Assembly: GCA_903909905.1 (NCBI GenBank)
Contig: CAIVXP010000375.1
Span: 1-6,024 of the forward strand
DNA from: Akkermansiaceae bacterium
Lineage (GTDB): Bacteria > Verrucomicrobiota > Verrucomicrobiia > Verrucomicrobiales > Akkermansiaceae
Reading direction: 5' to 3'
DNA: 6,024 nt
Positions 1 through 6,024 of this stretch are shown here, in pieces. Under the pieces are notes generated by a model. The model ran no database searches. It was not told where the DNA came from and saw only the letters and a program-made list of their open reading frames with translations. Made by a program: the position numbers and the translations under genes. Position 1 is the first letter of the stretch, and each line of letters opens with the position of its first letter.

Positions 1-123
1 GTGATGGAATTTTACGACACCAACCGCAACGGACTCATTTCACTCAAGGAAGCACAAGTTGCTTATGGCCGAGCATCACAGATCGACGCAGGCAACAAGT
101 CCCGCACCAAAAACAAACAATGA
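1..123 (+). CDS. C-terminal end of an EF-hand protein (5' partial)
   Basis: Frame 1 is open from the first base to a TGA at 121-123, giving 40 visible residues. The fragment contains a textbook EF-hand calcium-binding loop, DTNRNGLISLKE (bases 16-51). Asp is at loop position 1, Asn at 3 and 5, Gly at 6, Ile at 8 and Glu at 12. A hydrophobic residue before the loop and a short helix-like stretch after it complete the motif. The protein then ends in a polar, lysine-rich tail (KSRTKNKQ). GTG and ATG codons are the first two codons, but a complete 40-residue protein is less likely than the tail of a longer gene starting outside the window. EF-hands at the C-terminus are common on exported proteins of Verrucomicrobiota and Planctomycetota, so a secreted enzyme or calcium sensor is possible, but the main domain is not visible. 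The stop overlaps the next start, which suggests a shared transcript. Confidence 0.75.
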   Translation: MMEFYDTNRNGLISLKEAQVAYGRASQIDAGNKSRTKNKQ

Positions 124-854
124 GCGCTGTCTACGAAACATTCAAGTTGCTCGACGAATACCTGCTCTTTCACTTTGCCCGGGCCGATGAAGTCCTGCCG
201 ACCGCACACGAATGGCCAGCTCCAATGCGTGAGGCCCTAGGGTTCACACGCCGAACGATTTCACATTTTTCAAAAACTCCTGCAGCAAGCGGACTCGACC
301 TTGGCTGTGCCGTCGGTGGCTCAACTTTTGAAATGGCCAAATTCTGCAACACCGTGACTGGCATCGATTTTTCCCAATCCTTTATCGACGCCGCCGAAAA
401 AATCCGCAGTGGAGAATGCGTCCCCTACAAGCGGCACGAAGAAGGTCATGTAATAACCAATCTTGTCGCCCACCCGCCACAAATCACCGAAGGAAATTCC
501 ATCACCTTCCTTCACGGGGATGCGATGAATCTCCCCGCGTCACTCGGCTCATTCGACCGCGTTCACGCCGCCAACCTCGTCTGCCGCCTGCCCGAACCAC
601 AACGCTTGCTTCAACGCCTACCGTCACTCGTCAACCCTGGCGGCGAACTCGTGCTCGCCACCCCATGCACCTGGCTCGCCGAATTTACCCCACCGGAAAA
701 CTGGCCCACAGGCTCAACATTCGATTGGCTGCTTCAAATACTCAGCCCCCACTTCGAGCTTCAACACCAATGCGACGAACCATTTCTAATCCGCGAAACC
801 GCGCGCAAATTCCAATGGTCAAGCTCACTCGTCACCGTCTGGCATCGAAAATAA
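120..854 (+). CDS. OvoA C-terminal-type SAM-dependent methyltransferase (putative 5-thiohistidine / 4-mercaptohistidine N-methyltransferase)
   Basis: This is a 244-residue class I (Rossmann) SAM methyltransferase. SAM-binding motif I is LDLGCAVGGS (residues 59-68), followed by GIDFS (81-85), the acidic motif GDAMNLP (133-139), AANLVCRLPEP (150-160) and NPGGELVL (172-179). Several stretches, as I recall the family, match the C-terminal domain of OvoA: the N-terminal YETxxLLxEYLxFHF block (5-19), the EEGH segment near 107, CTWLAEFTPPENW (183-195) and PFLIRETARKF (221-231). In OvoA this domain methylates the imidazole of 5-thiohistidine in ovothiol synthesis, and it is fused behind an iron sulfoxide synthase. 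Here the protein has only the methyltransferase part and is full length for that domain. The start is fixed by the conserved N-terminal block and by the ATGA overlap with the EF-hand gene, which implies translational coupling. The substrate is inferred from family resemblance; another small thiol or imidazole is possible. Confidence 0.85.
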   Translation: MSAVYETFKLLDEYLLFHFARADEVLPTAHEWPAPMREALGFTRRTISHFSKTPAASGLDLGCAVGGSTFEMAKFCNTVTGIDFSQSFIDAAEKIRSGECVPYKRHEEGHVITNLVAHPPQITEGNSITFLHGDAMNLPASLGSFDRVHAANLVCRLPEPQRLLQRLPSLVNPGGELVLATPCTWLAEFTPPENWPTGSTFDWLLQILSPHFELQHQCDEPFLIRETARKFQWSSSLVTVWHRK

Positions 855-861
855 AGCATGC

Positions 862-894
862 CAAAGCACTTTCCCCCAAGAGTTTGCTGCTTTG
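862..894. terminator. weak inverted repeat between convergent genes, possible bidirectional terminator
   Basis: The 64-bp gap between the two convergent stop codons contains CAAAGCA (862-868) and its exact inverse complement TGCTTTG (888-894), separated by a 19-base loop. On the minus strand a T-rich stretch (TTTATTTT) lies a few bases beyond the stem; on the plus strand there is no T-run. The stem is short and the loop long, so this is only a candidate. It is listed because the convergent gap has to end two transcripts and nothing better is visible. Confidence 0.2.
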
Positions 895-918
895 CCTGAA
901 TATGAACTGACTGCGGCA

Positions 919-1926
919 TCAAGGAATCAACAACACCTTGCCGTTGCGCTCGGAATCTTTGAGTCGCTCCAGCGCACTCCTCCAATCCCCAAGGGGGAAA
1001 ACCGAATCCACCGCCTGCACCAGACGCCCATTGGCAACAAAGCCGACAAGTGTTTCATAAGTCGAGCGCACCTCTTCAGAAGAAGCATCTTCCAACCACT
1101 TGGTGACCCATAGCCCGCGCACCCGGAGGTCACGGAAAATCAACAGCCCGTTTGGAAGGGTCAATGGCTTGCGCGCCATTGCACCATAAGTGATGTGCGT
1201 GCCTCCCTCCTCCAACAACTTCATCAATCGCAAAGCGCTCTCACCGCCCACCGCATTGAATGCAAGCCGCGCCGTTGCTCCGCCCAGAATCGCATTGGCC
1301 TCGGCATACCCCGCGTCATCGTCAGAAAAAACCGCATCTCCACCGAGCTCGCGCAACTCATCCGCCAAGCCAACACGGCGCACAAACGACACCGTGCGAA
1401 ATCCATACTCGCGCGCCAACTGAATGACACAACGACCCACTGCCGAATTTCCCGCATTCTGCACCACCCAATCACCCGGTCTCAATTCGACAAAACCATG
1501 CAACAGCCTCCACGCAGTGGCGGGATTCACTTTCAGCATCGCCGCCTGATGAGCGTCAATTCCAAGAGGAACGGCAAGAAGATGATCCTCATTCACCGTC
1601 GTATGAGTCGCCCATGTCGATGCACGTCGCAGGAAAACAACCCGCTGCCCGGCCTCAAATCGATACGACTTACTCACTTCCACCACTCCACAACCCTCGA
1701 TTCCAGGCACCGCAGGCAAATCAACCTTCACCCCATAAGTCCCTTCGATCAAATTCAAATCCGCCGGGTTGATCGGTGCCGCATCCATTCTCACAAGCAC
1801 CTCACCCTCGTCAGGTAGCCTAGGCTCAAAATCTTCGAGCCGAAGCACCTGATCCGGCTTGCCACAATCCGCGAAAATGAGGCGCTTCGCGCGCAATTGA
1901 TCTACATGCTGGTTCACAGCAAACAT
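919..1926 (-). CDS. MECR/ETR-like NADPH-dependent medium-chain reductase (2-enoyl thioester reductase / quinone oxidoreductase family)
   Basis: This 335-residue protein is a zinc-independent medium-chain dehydrogenase/reductase. The N-terminal GroES-like domain carries INPADLNLIEGTYG (residues 52-65). The tyrosine at 64 matches the proposed catalytic Tyr of mitochondrial enoyl-thioester reductases (MECR/Etr1). PAVPGIEGCGVV (71-82) follows. The linker LKVNPATAWRLL (131-142) leads into the Rossmann domain with QNAGNSAVGRCVIQLA (156-171) and an arginine pair at 183-184, fitting NADPH use. LAFNAVGGESA (221-231), TYGAMARKP (246-254) and GLWVTKW (271-277) continue the MECR pattern. No zinc ligands are seen. 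The likely reaction is reduction of a 2-enoyl thioester or a quinone-like acceptor in the cytoplasm; the substrate cannot be fixed from sequence. The ATG at 1926 lacks a clear Shine-Dalgarno, and GTG at codon 4 and TTG at codon 11 are alternatives, since the conserved domain begins near residue 14. It lies 51 bases behind the SDR gene on the same strand, probably as the second gene of an operon. Confidence 0.85.
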   Translation of the reverse strand: MFAVNQHVDQLRAKRLIFADCGKPDQVLRLEDFEPRLPDEGEVLVRMDAAPINPADLNLIEGTYGVKVDLPAVPGIEGCGVVEVSKSYRFEAGQRVVFLRRASTWATHTTVNEDHLLAVPLGIDAHQAAMLKVNPATAWRLLHGFVELRPGDWVVQNAGNSAVGRCVIQLAREYGFRTVSFVRRVGLADELRELGGDAVFSDDDAGYAEANAILGGATARLAFNAVGGESALRLMKLLEEGGTHITYGAMARKPLTLPNGLLIFRDLRVRGLWVTKWLEDASSEEVRSTYETLVGFVANGRLVQAVDSVFPLGDWRSALERLKDSERNGKVLLIP

Positions 1927-1977
1927 CGTGATTCGATCAAAGGTTCAAGCCAAGCCCCAACACGGGCACTTGGATAT

Positions 1978-2886
1978 TCAACGCACCAACTCATCCAGCG
2001 CTTTGTCAAAATCGGGATACCGAAATTCAAAGCCGACCGATTCCAATACGCTTGGTCGCACTCTCTGACTCGCCAACAGGACACCGCCGAAACCACCCAG
2101 CACGAGCTTCAAGACAAAACTAGGCACTGGCAAAATCGCCCATCTTCCCAAGCGCTTCGCAAATTTACTCGTGAAGTCCGCATTGCGCTCGGGCTTCGGC
2201 GCCACGCCATTCACCACGCCGGAAATTTGTTCATTCAAAATCGCCTCCACAATTGCACGGCGGAGATCATCCACATGAATCCACGGCATCCACTGCCGCC
2301 CGTTGCCCAGTTTACCACCCAAGCCTGTCTTCAGGACCCTCACGAGTTTTTCATAGGCCGAACCACCACGGCCCATGACCACACCAATACGCAAACACAC
2401 CACCCGCAAACCCAAGGCCTCTGCCTCGAATGCCGCCTCTTCCCACTCACGGCACAAATCAGCGAGGTAGCCACCTCCTACAAGGGAATGCTCATCCAAG
2501 ACCTCCTCACCACGATCGCCGTAAATGCCGACCGCCGAAGCATTCACCAACACCCGCGGACGTTCACTCGCCGGCATCGCTCGCAATGAGGCAACCACCC
2601 GTCGCGTGAGCCCGATCCGACTCTCGTGAAATTTTCGACGAGTCGCCTTAGTCCAGCGCCGGTCAATTGATTCGCCCGCCAAATTCACCAACGCCCCACA
2701 ATCGGAAAAATCCATTGAATCCACCGCCTGCCAGCGTTTCACGCCCGCGACCTCTCCCCTCCCGGCACGACTCACGCCCACCACCTCAAGTCCCTTGGAA
2801 CAAAGATCCATCGCCAATCCCTGGCCAATAAATCCGCGCACGCCAATCACCGCAACCTTTAATGTATTTCCCACGCACAAAAACAT
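1978..2886 (-). CDS. TIGR01777 family epimerase-like protein (YfcH/SDR39U1-type atypical SDR)
   Basis: This 302-residue atypical short-chain dehydrogenase/reductase has an N-terminal Rossmann fold with GVRGFIG (15-21), a GxxGxxG dinucleotide-binding turn. It also has the family signatures NLAGESI (68-74), SAVGIYGDRGEEVLDE (117-132), YLADLCREWE (140-149), LRIGVVMGRGG (165-175) and PWIHVDDL (201-208). The C-terminal part, LPVPSFVLKLVLGG (252-265) and LLASQRVRPSVLESVGFEFRYP (270-291), is the DUF1731 tail typical of YfcH-like proteins. The classical SDR YxxxK pair is not present: residue 144, where Lys would fall after Tyr140, is Leu. This is normal for the subgroup, whose activity is unknown. 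The start is well supported: GGAGG (complement of 2896-2900) lies 9 bases before ATG, the best ribosome-binding site in the window. It is divergent from lptD across 80 bp and heads the minus-strand pair. Confidence 0.9.
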   Translation of the reverse strand: MFLCVGNTLKVAVIGVRGFIGQGLAMDLCSKGLEVVGVSRAGRGEVAGVKRWQAVDSMDFSDCGALVNLAGESIDRRWTKATRRKFHESRIGLTRRVVASLRAMPASERPRVLVNASAVGIYGDRGEEVLDEHSLVGGGYLADLCREWEEAAFEAEALGLRVVCLRIGVVMGRGGSAYEKLVRVLKTGLGGKLGNGRQWMPWIHVDDLRRAIVEAILNEQISGVVNGVAPKPERNADFTSKFAKRLGRWAILPVPSFVLKLVLGGFGGVLLASQRVRPSVLESVGFEFRYPDFDKALDELVR

Positions 2887-2895
2887 GACGCAAAT

Positions 2896-2900
2896 CCTCC
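2896..2900 (-). promoter_or_regulatory. Shine-Dalgarno site (GGAGG) of the SDR gene
   Basis: The minus strand reads GGAGG here, 9 bases before the ATG at 2886. It decides the start of the SDR gene. It stands out because the other genes in the window have poor ribosome-binding sites or start by overlap with the previous gene. Confidence 0.75.
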
Positions 2901-2924
2901 AGCGGTAAACCCCAAAACAACCGT

Positions 2925-2957
2925 CTTCACCCGCCTTTCCACTTTACTTCACCCGCC
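2925..2957. repeat. 11-bp perfect direct repeat, 22-bp period, in the divergent promoter region (candidate operator)
   Basis: CTTCACCCGCC occurs at 2925-2935 and again at 2947-2957, with 11 bases between copies. The start-to-start distance is 22 bp, about two helical turns, so both copies would face the same side of the DNA. The pair sits in the 80-bp gap between the divergent SDR gene and lptD, with the second copy ending only 9 bases before the lptD GTG. On the minus strand it reads GGCGGGTGAAG. Tandem half-sites on one face are a common layout for a dimeric or response-regulator type protein. No convincing -10/-35 boxes for either direction could be picked out. The regulatory role is inference. 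Confidence 0.45.
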
Positions 2958-2966
2958 AAGGGATTT

Positions 2967-5441
2967 GTGATCTTCGCAATGTTGAAACTTGGCGCACGGC
3001 TGGCATACGCATTTCTGCTGGTCAATGCCCTTGCCCAGCAATCAGCCGACGAGGGTCTGCTACCTGATCTCTCGGCCGCCGGCCCAGTCGACTTGATCAC
3101 CCCGGTGCCCATGCCCGACTTCTCACCGCTCGGCAATGTCCCAGGCCCTACACCTAAGGAACTCGATATCGAAAACATGGGTGGAACGATGAGCGGAAAT
3201 GTTCGCGAGCAAATCGTCCTCGGTGGCCCGGTAAAAATCAAAGGCGATAATGGCATGGAGGTGTTCTCCGATACCGCAACCATCGACCTCGTTTCGAAAT
3301 CGGTCACACTCACGGGAAATGTTGTCGCCTATGAGGCAGACAGCATCCGACGCGGACACCGTGCAATTTATTACTACGAGAAAAAAATCCTAGATTCGTC
3401 CGACATGCGCGCCTCTTTGGATCCGGTCATTCTCGAGGCCGACAAGTTCACACTCGAGGAAGATGACGGGAAAAAAATCTATGTCGGCAAGGATGGTGGC
3501 ATGACAACCCACGATTACGAAAAACCGAATTTCTGGATCCGCGCCAAAAAAACCCGCGTTTACCCCAACAATAAAATCGTTTTCAACAACCTCAAAGTCT
3601 ACGCCGGCGATGTGCCGGTCTTTTGGCTGCCATACCTCAGCCAACCGCTACACGAAGAACTTGGCTACCACTTCCTGCCAGGCCTTAGCTCACACTGGGG
3701 ACCCTTCTTGCTCAACTCCTACGGTATCATGCTTGGTGGCAACACCGATCCCATCACCGGAAAATCCGACGACGGCTGGCTGCTCTCACGCTGGCGCCTC
3801 GACCTCTACGGCAAGCGAGGAGTAGGCACCGGCCTCGACCTCATCGACAAAAAACCCGATGCCCGCGGCGACCTCGCCAATCTCAACCTCTACTATCTCG
3901 ATGACCTCGCTCCCGAAACCACACGCAACGGATTCCCCCGTGAGCCCATCGACTCGGAACGCTTCCGCGCCAATTTGAAGCATCGCAAATTTTTAGGTAA
4001 AAACAACGACTCAAAATGGCGTGCTGACACCCAACTCACATGGCTGAGCGATCAATACTACCTCGGTGACTTCAGCCGCGACACTTACTCGACCGACCCC
4101 TACCCGGATAACACGTTCGGCATTTTCCGTCAGGATGATTCATCGCTGCTTTCGTTCCTCACCCGCTTCCGCATCAACGATTTCTACCGCGCCGATACCC
4201 GCCTGCCTGAAATCACCTTCGATCAATCACGCGGACCCCGTTTCGGACTCCCATTCCTCCACGAAGGCACGACCTCGCTCGGACTGATCACCGAAAAAGC
4301 GCCTGATACCACACTCAATGCCGTCATCGACCCGCTGCTCACGCTCAGCACAAGCGACCCGGCTGCCGACCGATATCTCAACCAACTCGGTGCCTATGAG
4401 CGGCGCCTCGCCGAAAGCATGATCGCCCTCCCGCTCGGCGATCCAAGGCGTGAAGACATCCGCACCCAGCTTCTCGACTCGGGCTACGCCCGCTTTCACA
4501 CCTACCAGGAATTTTCCCTGCCGCGCACCTACGGCGGTTTCTTCAGCGTCACACCCCAAGCCGGCGTCGGTTACTCGGCCTACGAAATCACCGAGGGCGA
4601 TGCCGACAACCTCGATCGCGCCACCATCCACGCGGGCGTGGAATCCTCATTTAAAATTTCCAAAGACTATGGCGATGTCGGCAATCGCGACTGGGGCCTC
4701 AATGGACTCCTCCACATCGTCCAACCTTACAGCAACCTTTCCGTCCTCCGCACCAACGACTACGAGCCTGGCGACCCTTCCGTCGACCACCTGAGCCCCA
4801 GCACCCGACCGCAACCGCTCGACCCGCTCCGCTTCACCGCCATCGACGAACTCCAAAGCTGGGAAATCATACGCCTCGGCGTGCGCAACCGCCTCCTCAC
4901 CAAACGCGACAACCAAAGCATGGAATGGCTCTTCCTCGATACCTACATCGATGCCTTCCTCGATGAACCGGAAGACGAGCGGAACATGTCTAACCTCTAC
5001 AACGATCTGCGCTGGCAGCCGCTGCCATGGTTGGGAGCAAACATCGAAACCCAAGTTCCCATCAGCTCGGACGGCCCTGGCTTCACCAGCATCTACAGCG
5101 CAATCAACTATCAACCCGTCGATTGGTTCGAATGCTCACTCGGATTTGTGCGGCTCGACCAACACCCCTACCTCAACGATGCCAACCGCGTTTCGTTTCG
5201 CACATACACCCACCTGACGGAAAATTGGGGATTCGGCACCCAACATGTGAACGAACTGGACGACGGCATCATGGAGCTGCAGCAATACACCATCCATCGA
5301 AACCTCGGAAACTGGGTCTTCGCGCTAGGACTCAACACTCGAGACAATCGTTTCGAAAAGGAATACGGCGCAATCTTGCTGCTCACCCTCAAGGATCTAC
5401 CCATGATCTCGCTGCCACTACAAATGAACACCAACTACTGA
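2967..5441 (+). CDS. lptD: LptD/OstA-like outer-membrane LPS-assembly protein
   Basis: This 824-residue exported protein would receive LPS from the periplasmic bridge and insert it into the outer leaflet. A signal peptide is visible (hydrophobic core LAYAFLLVNALA, residues 12-23, likely cleavage ALA/QQ after 23), then a proline-rich linker to about 70. Residues 75-215 form the OstA/LptA-like beta-taco domain (VFSDTATIDL near 99, VTLTGNVVAYEAD near 113). VPVFWLPYLSQPL (216-228) is the characteristic LptD junction into the barrel. The remainder alternates polar and aromatic residues as in a beta-barrel and ends with a LptD_C-like stretch (NWVFALGLNTRDN 782-794, YGAILLLTLKDLP 800-812). Only one cysteine exists (723), so the disulfides of E. 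coli LptD cannot form. The length is close to the usual 780-830. The first possible start is GTG 2967; ATG 2979 also keeps the signal peptide. AAGGGA (2958-2963) is 3 bases from the GTG and 15 from the ATG, so it does not settle the choice. Confidence 0.88.
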   Translation: MIFAMLKLGARLAYAFLLVNALAQQSADEGLLPDLSAAGPVDLITPVPMPDFSPLGNVPGPTPKELDIENMGGTMSGNVREQIVLGGPVKIKGDNGMEVFSDTATIDLVSKSVTLTGNVVAYEADSIRRGHRAIYYYEKKILDSSDMRASLDPVILEADKFTLEEDDGKKIYVGKDGGMTTHDYEKPNFWIRAKKTRVYPNNKIVFNNLKVYAGDVPVFWLPYLSQPLHEELGYHFLPGLSSHWGPFLLNSYGIMLGGNTDPITGKSDDGWLLSRWRLDLYGKRGVGTGLDLIDKKPDARGDLANLNLYYLDDLAPETTRNGFPREPIDSERFRANLKHRKFLGKNNDSKWRADTQLTWLSDQYYLGDFSRDTYSTDPYPDNTFGIFRQDDSSLLSFLTRFRINDFYRADTRLPEITFDQSRGPRFGLPFLHEGTTSLGLITEKAPDTTLNAVIDPLLTLSTSDPAADRYLNQLGAYERRLAESMIALPLGDPRREDIRTQLLDSGYARFHTYQEFSLPRTYGGFFSVTPQAGVGYSAYEITEGDADNLDRATIHAGVESSFKISKDYGDVGNRDWGLNGLLHIVQPYSNLSVLRTNDYEPGDPSVDHLSPSTRPQPLDPLRFTAIDELQSWEIIRLGVRNRLLTKRDNQSMEWLFLDTYIDAFLDEPEDERNMSNLYNDLRWQPLPWLGANIETQVPISSDGPGFTSIYSAINYQPVDWFECSLGFVRLDQHPYLNDANRVSFRTYTHLTENWGFGTQHVNELDDGIMELQQYTIHRNLGNWVFALGLNTRDNRFEKEYGAILLLTLKDLPMISLPLQMNTNY

Positions 5442-5451
5442 TTTAAACAAT

Positions 5452-6024
5452 ATGAGCCACTCCACTCAATCCGTACTCAATGCCCTCCGCTGGCGCTATG
5501 CCACCAAGCAGTTCGACGAATCCCGCAAAATCAACGCGGAACAGTGGAGCGCCATTGAGGAATCACTCGTTCTCACTCCCTCATCTTTCGGTCTCCAACC
5601 ATGGAAATTCCTCATCGTAAAAGATCAATCCATCCGCCGCGAACTTCGCGACGAATCATGGAATCAACCCCAAGTCACCGATGCTTCGCACCTCGTCGTG
5701 CTCACCACCCGCACTGACCTTGCTCAGCCGGACATTGATGCATGGATCAACCGCATGGCCGAAGTCCAAAACTGCCCGACCGAAAACTTCGCCCAACTCG
5801 CCGGCATGATCTCCGGCTTCAGCTCATCGATGTCGGCCAATGAACGCCGCGCATGGAACTCTCGCCAGGTCTACATCGCACTAGGCCAACTCATGACCAC
5901 CGCTGCCATGCTTGGCATCGACAGTTGCCCGCTCGAAGGGATCAATCCCGCCGCCTACGACCGTATCCTTGGCCTGGAAAATTCTGGTTACGCAACTGTC
6001 GTGGCCTGCGCACTGGGTTATCGA
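5452..6024 (+). CDS. nitroreductase family NAD(P)H-dependent flavin oxidoreductase (3' partial)
   Basis: An open frame starts at ATG 5452, ten bases after the lptD stop, and runs 191 codons to the window end without a stop. The product starts with the NfsB-like FMN-binding block LRWRYATKQFD (residues 12-22). It continues with TPSSFGLQPWKFLIV (42-56), the typical SPSSxxxQPW segment, then WNSRQVYIALGQLMTTAAMLGID (135-157) and CPLEGI (159-164), matching the family's helix and P-x-E-G-F/I motif. Family members are about 200-220 residues, so only some 20-30 are missing. Members are dimeric cytoplasmic FMN enzymes that reduce nitroaromatics, quinones or other acceptors; the natural substrate is unknown. 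No Shine-Dalgarno is visible before the ATG (the gap reads TTTAAACAAT), so it is probably translated by readthrough or coupling from lptD, on one transcript. The start is supported by the conserved N-terminal block lying 12 residues in. Confidence 0.9.
   Translation, partial: MSHSTQSVLNALRWRYATKQFDESRKINAEQWSAIEESLVLTPSSFGLQPWKFLIVKDQSIRRELRDESWNQPQVTDASHLVVLTTRTDLAQPDIDAWINRMAEVQNCPTENFAQLAGMISGFSSSMSANERRAWNSRQVYIALGQLMTTAAMLGIDSCPLEGINPAAYDRILGLENSGYATVVACALGYR

Noticed and set aside
416..910. 164-codon plus-strand frame overlapping the methyltransferase
   Set aside because: Arg/Pro/Thr-rich out-of-frame translation; the overlapping frame holds the conserved methyltransferase motifs.
1195..1818. 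207-codon plus-strand open frame antisense to the MECR-like gene
   Set aside because: The translation is rich in His, Arg, Ser and Gln with no domain pattern, while the minus strand carries a clear MDR protein with all motifs in order.
1950..1973. Imperfect hairpin (CCAAG-CCC / GGG-CA-CTTGG) between the SDR and MECR-like genes
   Set aside because: There is no T-run beside it and it contains a bulge. The genes appear to be co-transcribed, so I do not call it a terminator; at most it could affect message processing.
1897..2589. 230-codon plus-strand open frame antisense to the SDR gene
   Set aside because: Low-complexity, His/Thr-rich translation with no family features. The opposite strand matches TIGR01777 along its full length.
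4227..5114. Two minus-strand open frames (134 and 155 codons) inside lptD
   Set aside because: They mirror codon bias of lptD on the opposite strand (Val/Gly/Ala/Glu-rich) and show no recognisable motif or ribosome-binding site.
5027..5446. 139-codon plus-strand frame overlapping the 3' end of lptD
   Set aside because: Out-of-frame shadow rich in His, Arg and Pro; the lptD frame contains the expected C-terminal barrel strands.
1..6024. CRISPR array, tRNA/rRNA, insertion sequence, phage or toxin-antitoxin genes
   Set aside because: No regularly spaced repeats, terminal inverted repeats, transposase or integrase motifs, or RNA-gene signatures were seen. All long stretches are explained by six metabolic or envelope genes.

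Overview
The window is an ordinary chromosomal-looking stretch with six protein genes and almost no spare DNA. No mobile element, CRISPR array, rRNA or tRNA is visible. It looks like a Gram-negative (diderm) bacterium, because it encodes an LptD-type outer-membrane LPS-assembly protein. The combination of a free-standing OvoA-type C-terminal methyltransferase, a nearly cysteine-free LptD and sparse Shine-Dalgarno sites suggests Verrucomicrobiota or a relative. That taxonomic guess is inference only.

Layout. Bases 1-123 (+) are the 3' end of a gene whose product ends in an EF-hand. Its stop codon overlaps (ATGA) the start of a 244-residue SAM-dependent methyltransferase at 120-854 (+), which resembles the methyltransferase domain of the ovothiol enzyme OvoA. 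A 64-bp convergent gap follows. Next are two minus-strand genes, probably co-transcribed, with the right-hand one upstream: a TIGR01777/YfcH-like atypical SDR (1978-2886) and a MECR/ETR-like medium-chain reductase (919-1926). An 80-bp divergent gap (2887-2966) holds a perfect 11-bp direct repeat with a 22-bp period. It separates the SDR gene from lptD (2967-5441, +). Ten bases after lptD a nitroreductase-family flavoprotein gene begins (5452) and runs off the window end.

How the genes relate. There are three transcription blocks: EF-hand/methyltransferase (+), SDR/MECR-like (-) and lptD/nitroreductase (+). The minus-strand pair are both nucleotide-dependent oxidoreductase folds. LptD would insert LPS or a related glycolipid into the outer membrane; nothing nearby belongs to the Lpt machinery. 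I see no clearly new multi-gene system. The items most worth a second look are the free-standing ovothiol-type methyltransferase with no sulfoxide synthase visible beside it, the repeat in the divergent promoter region, and the unusual features of LptD (lack of the disulfide cysteines, and a helix-like segment inside the barrel).
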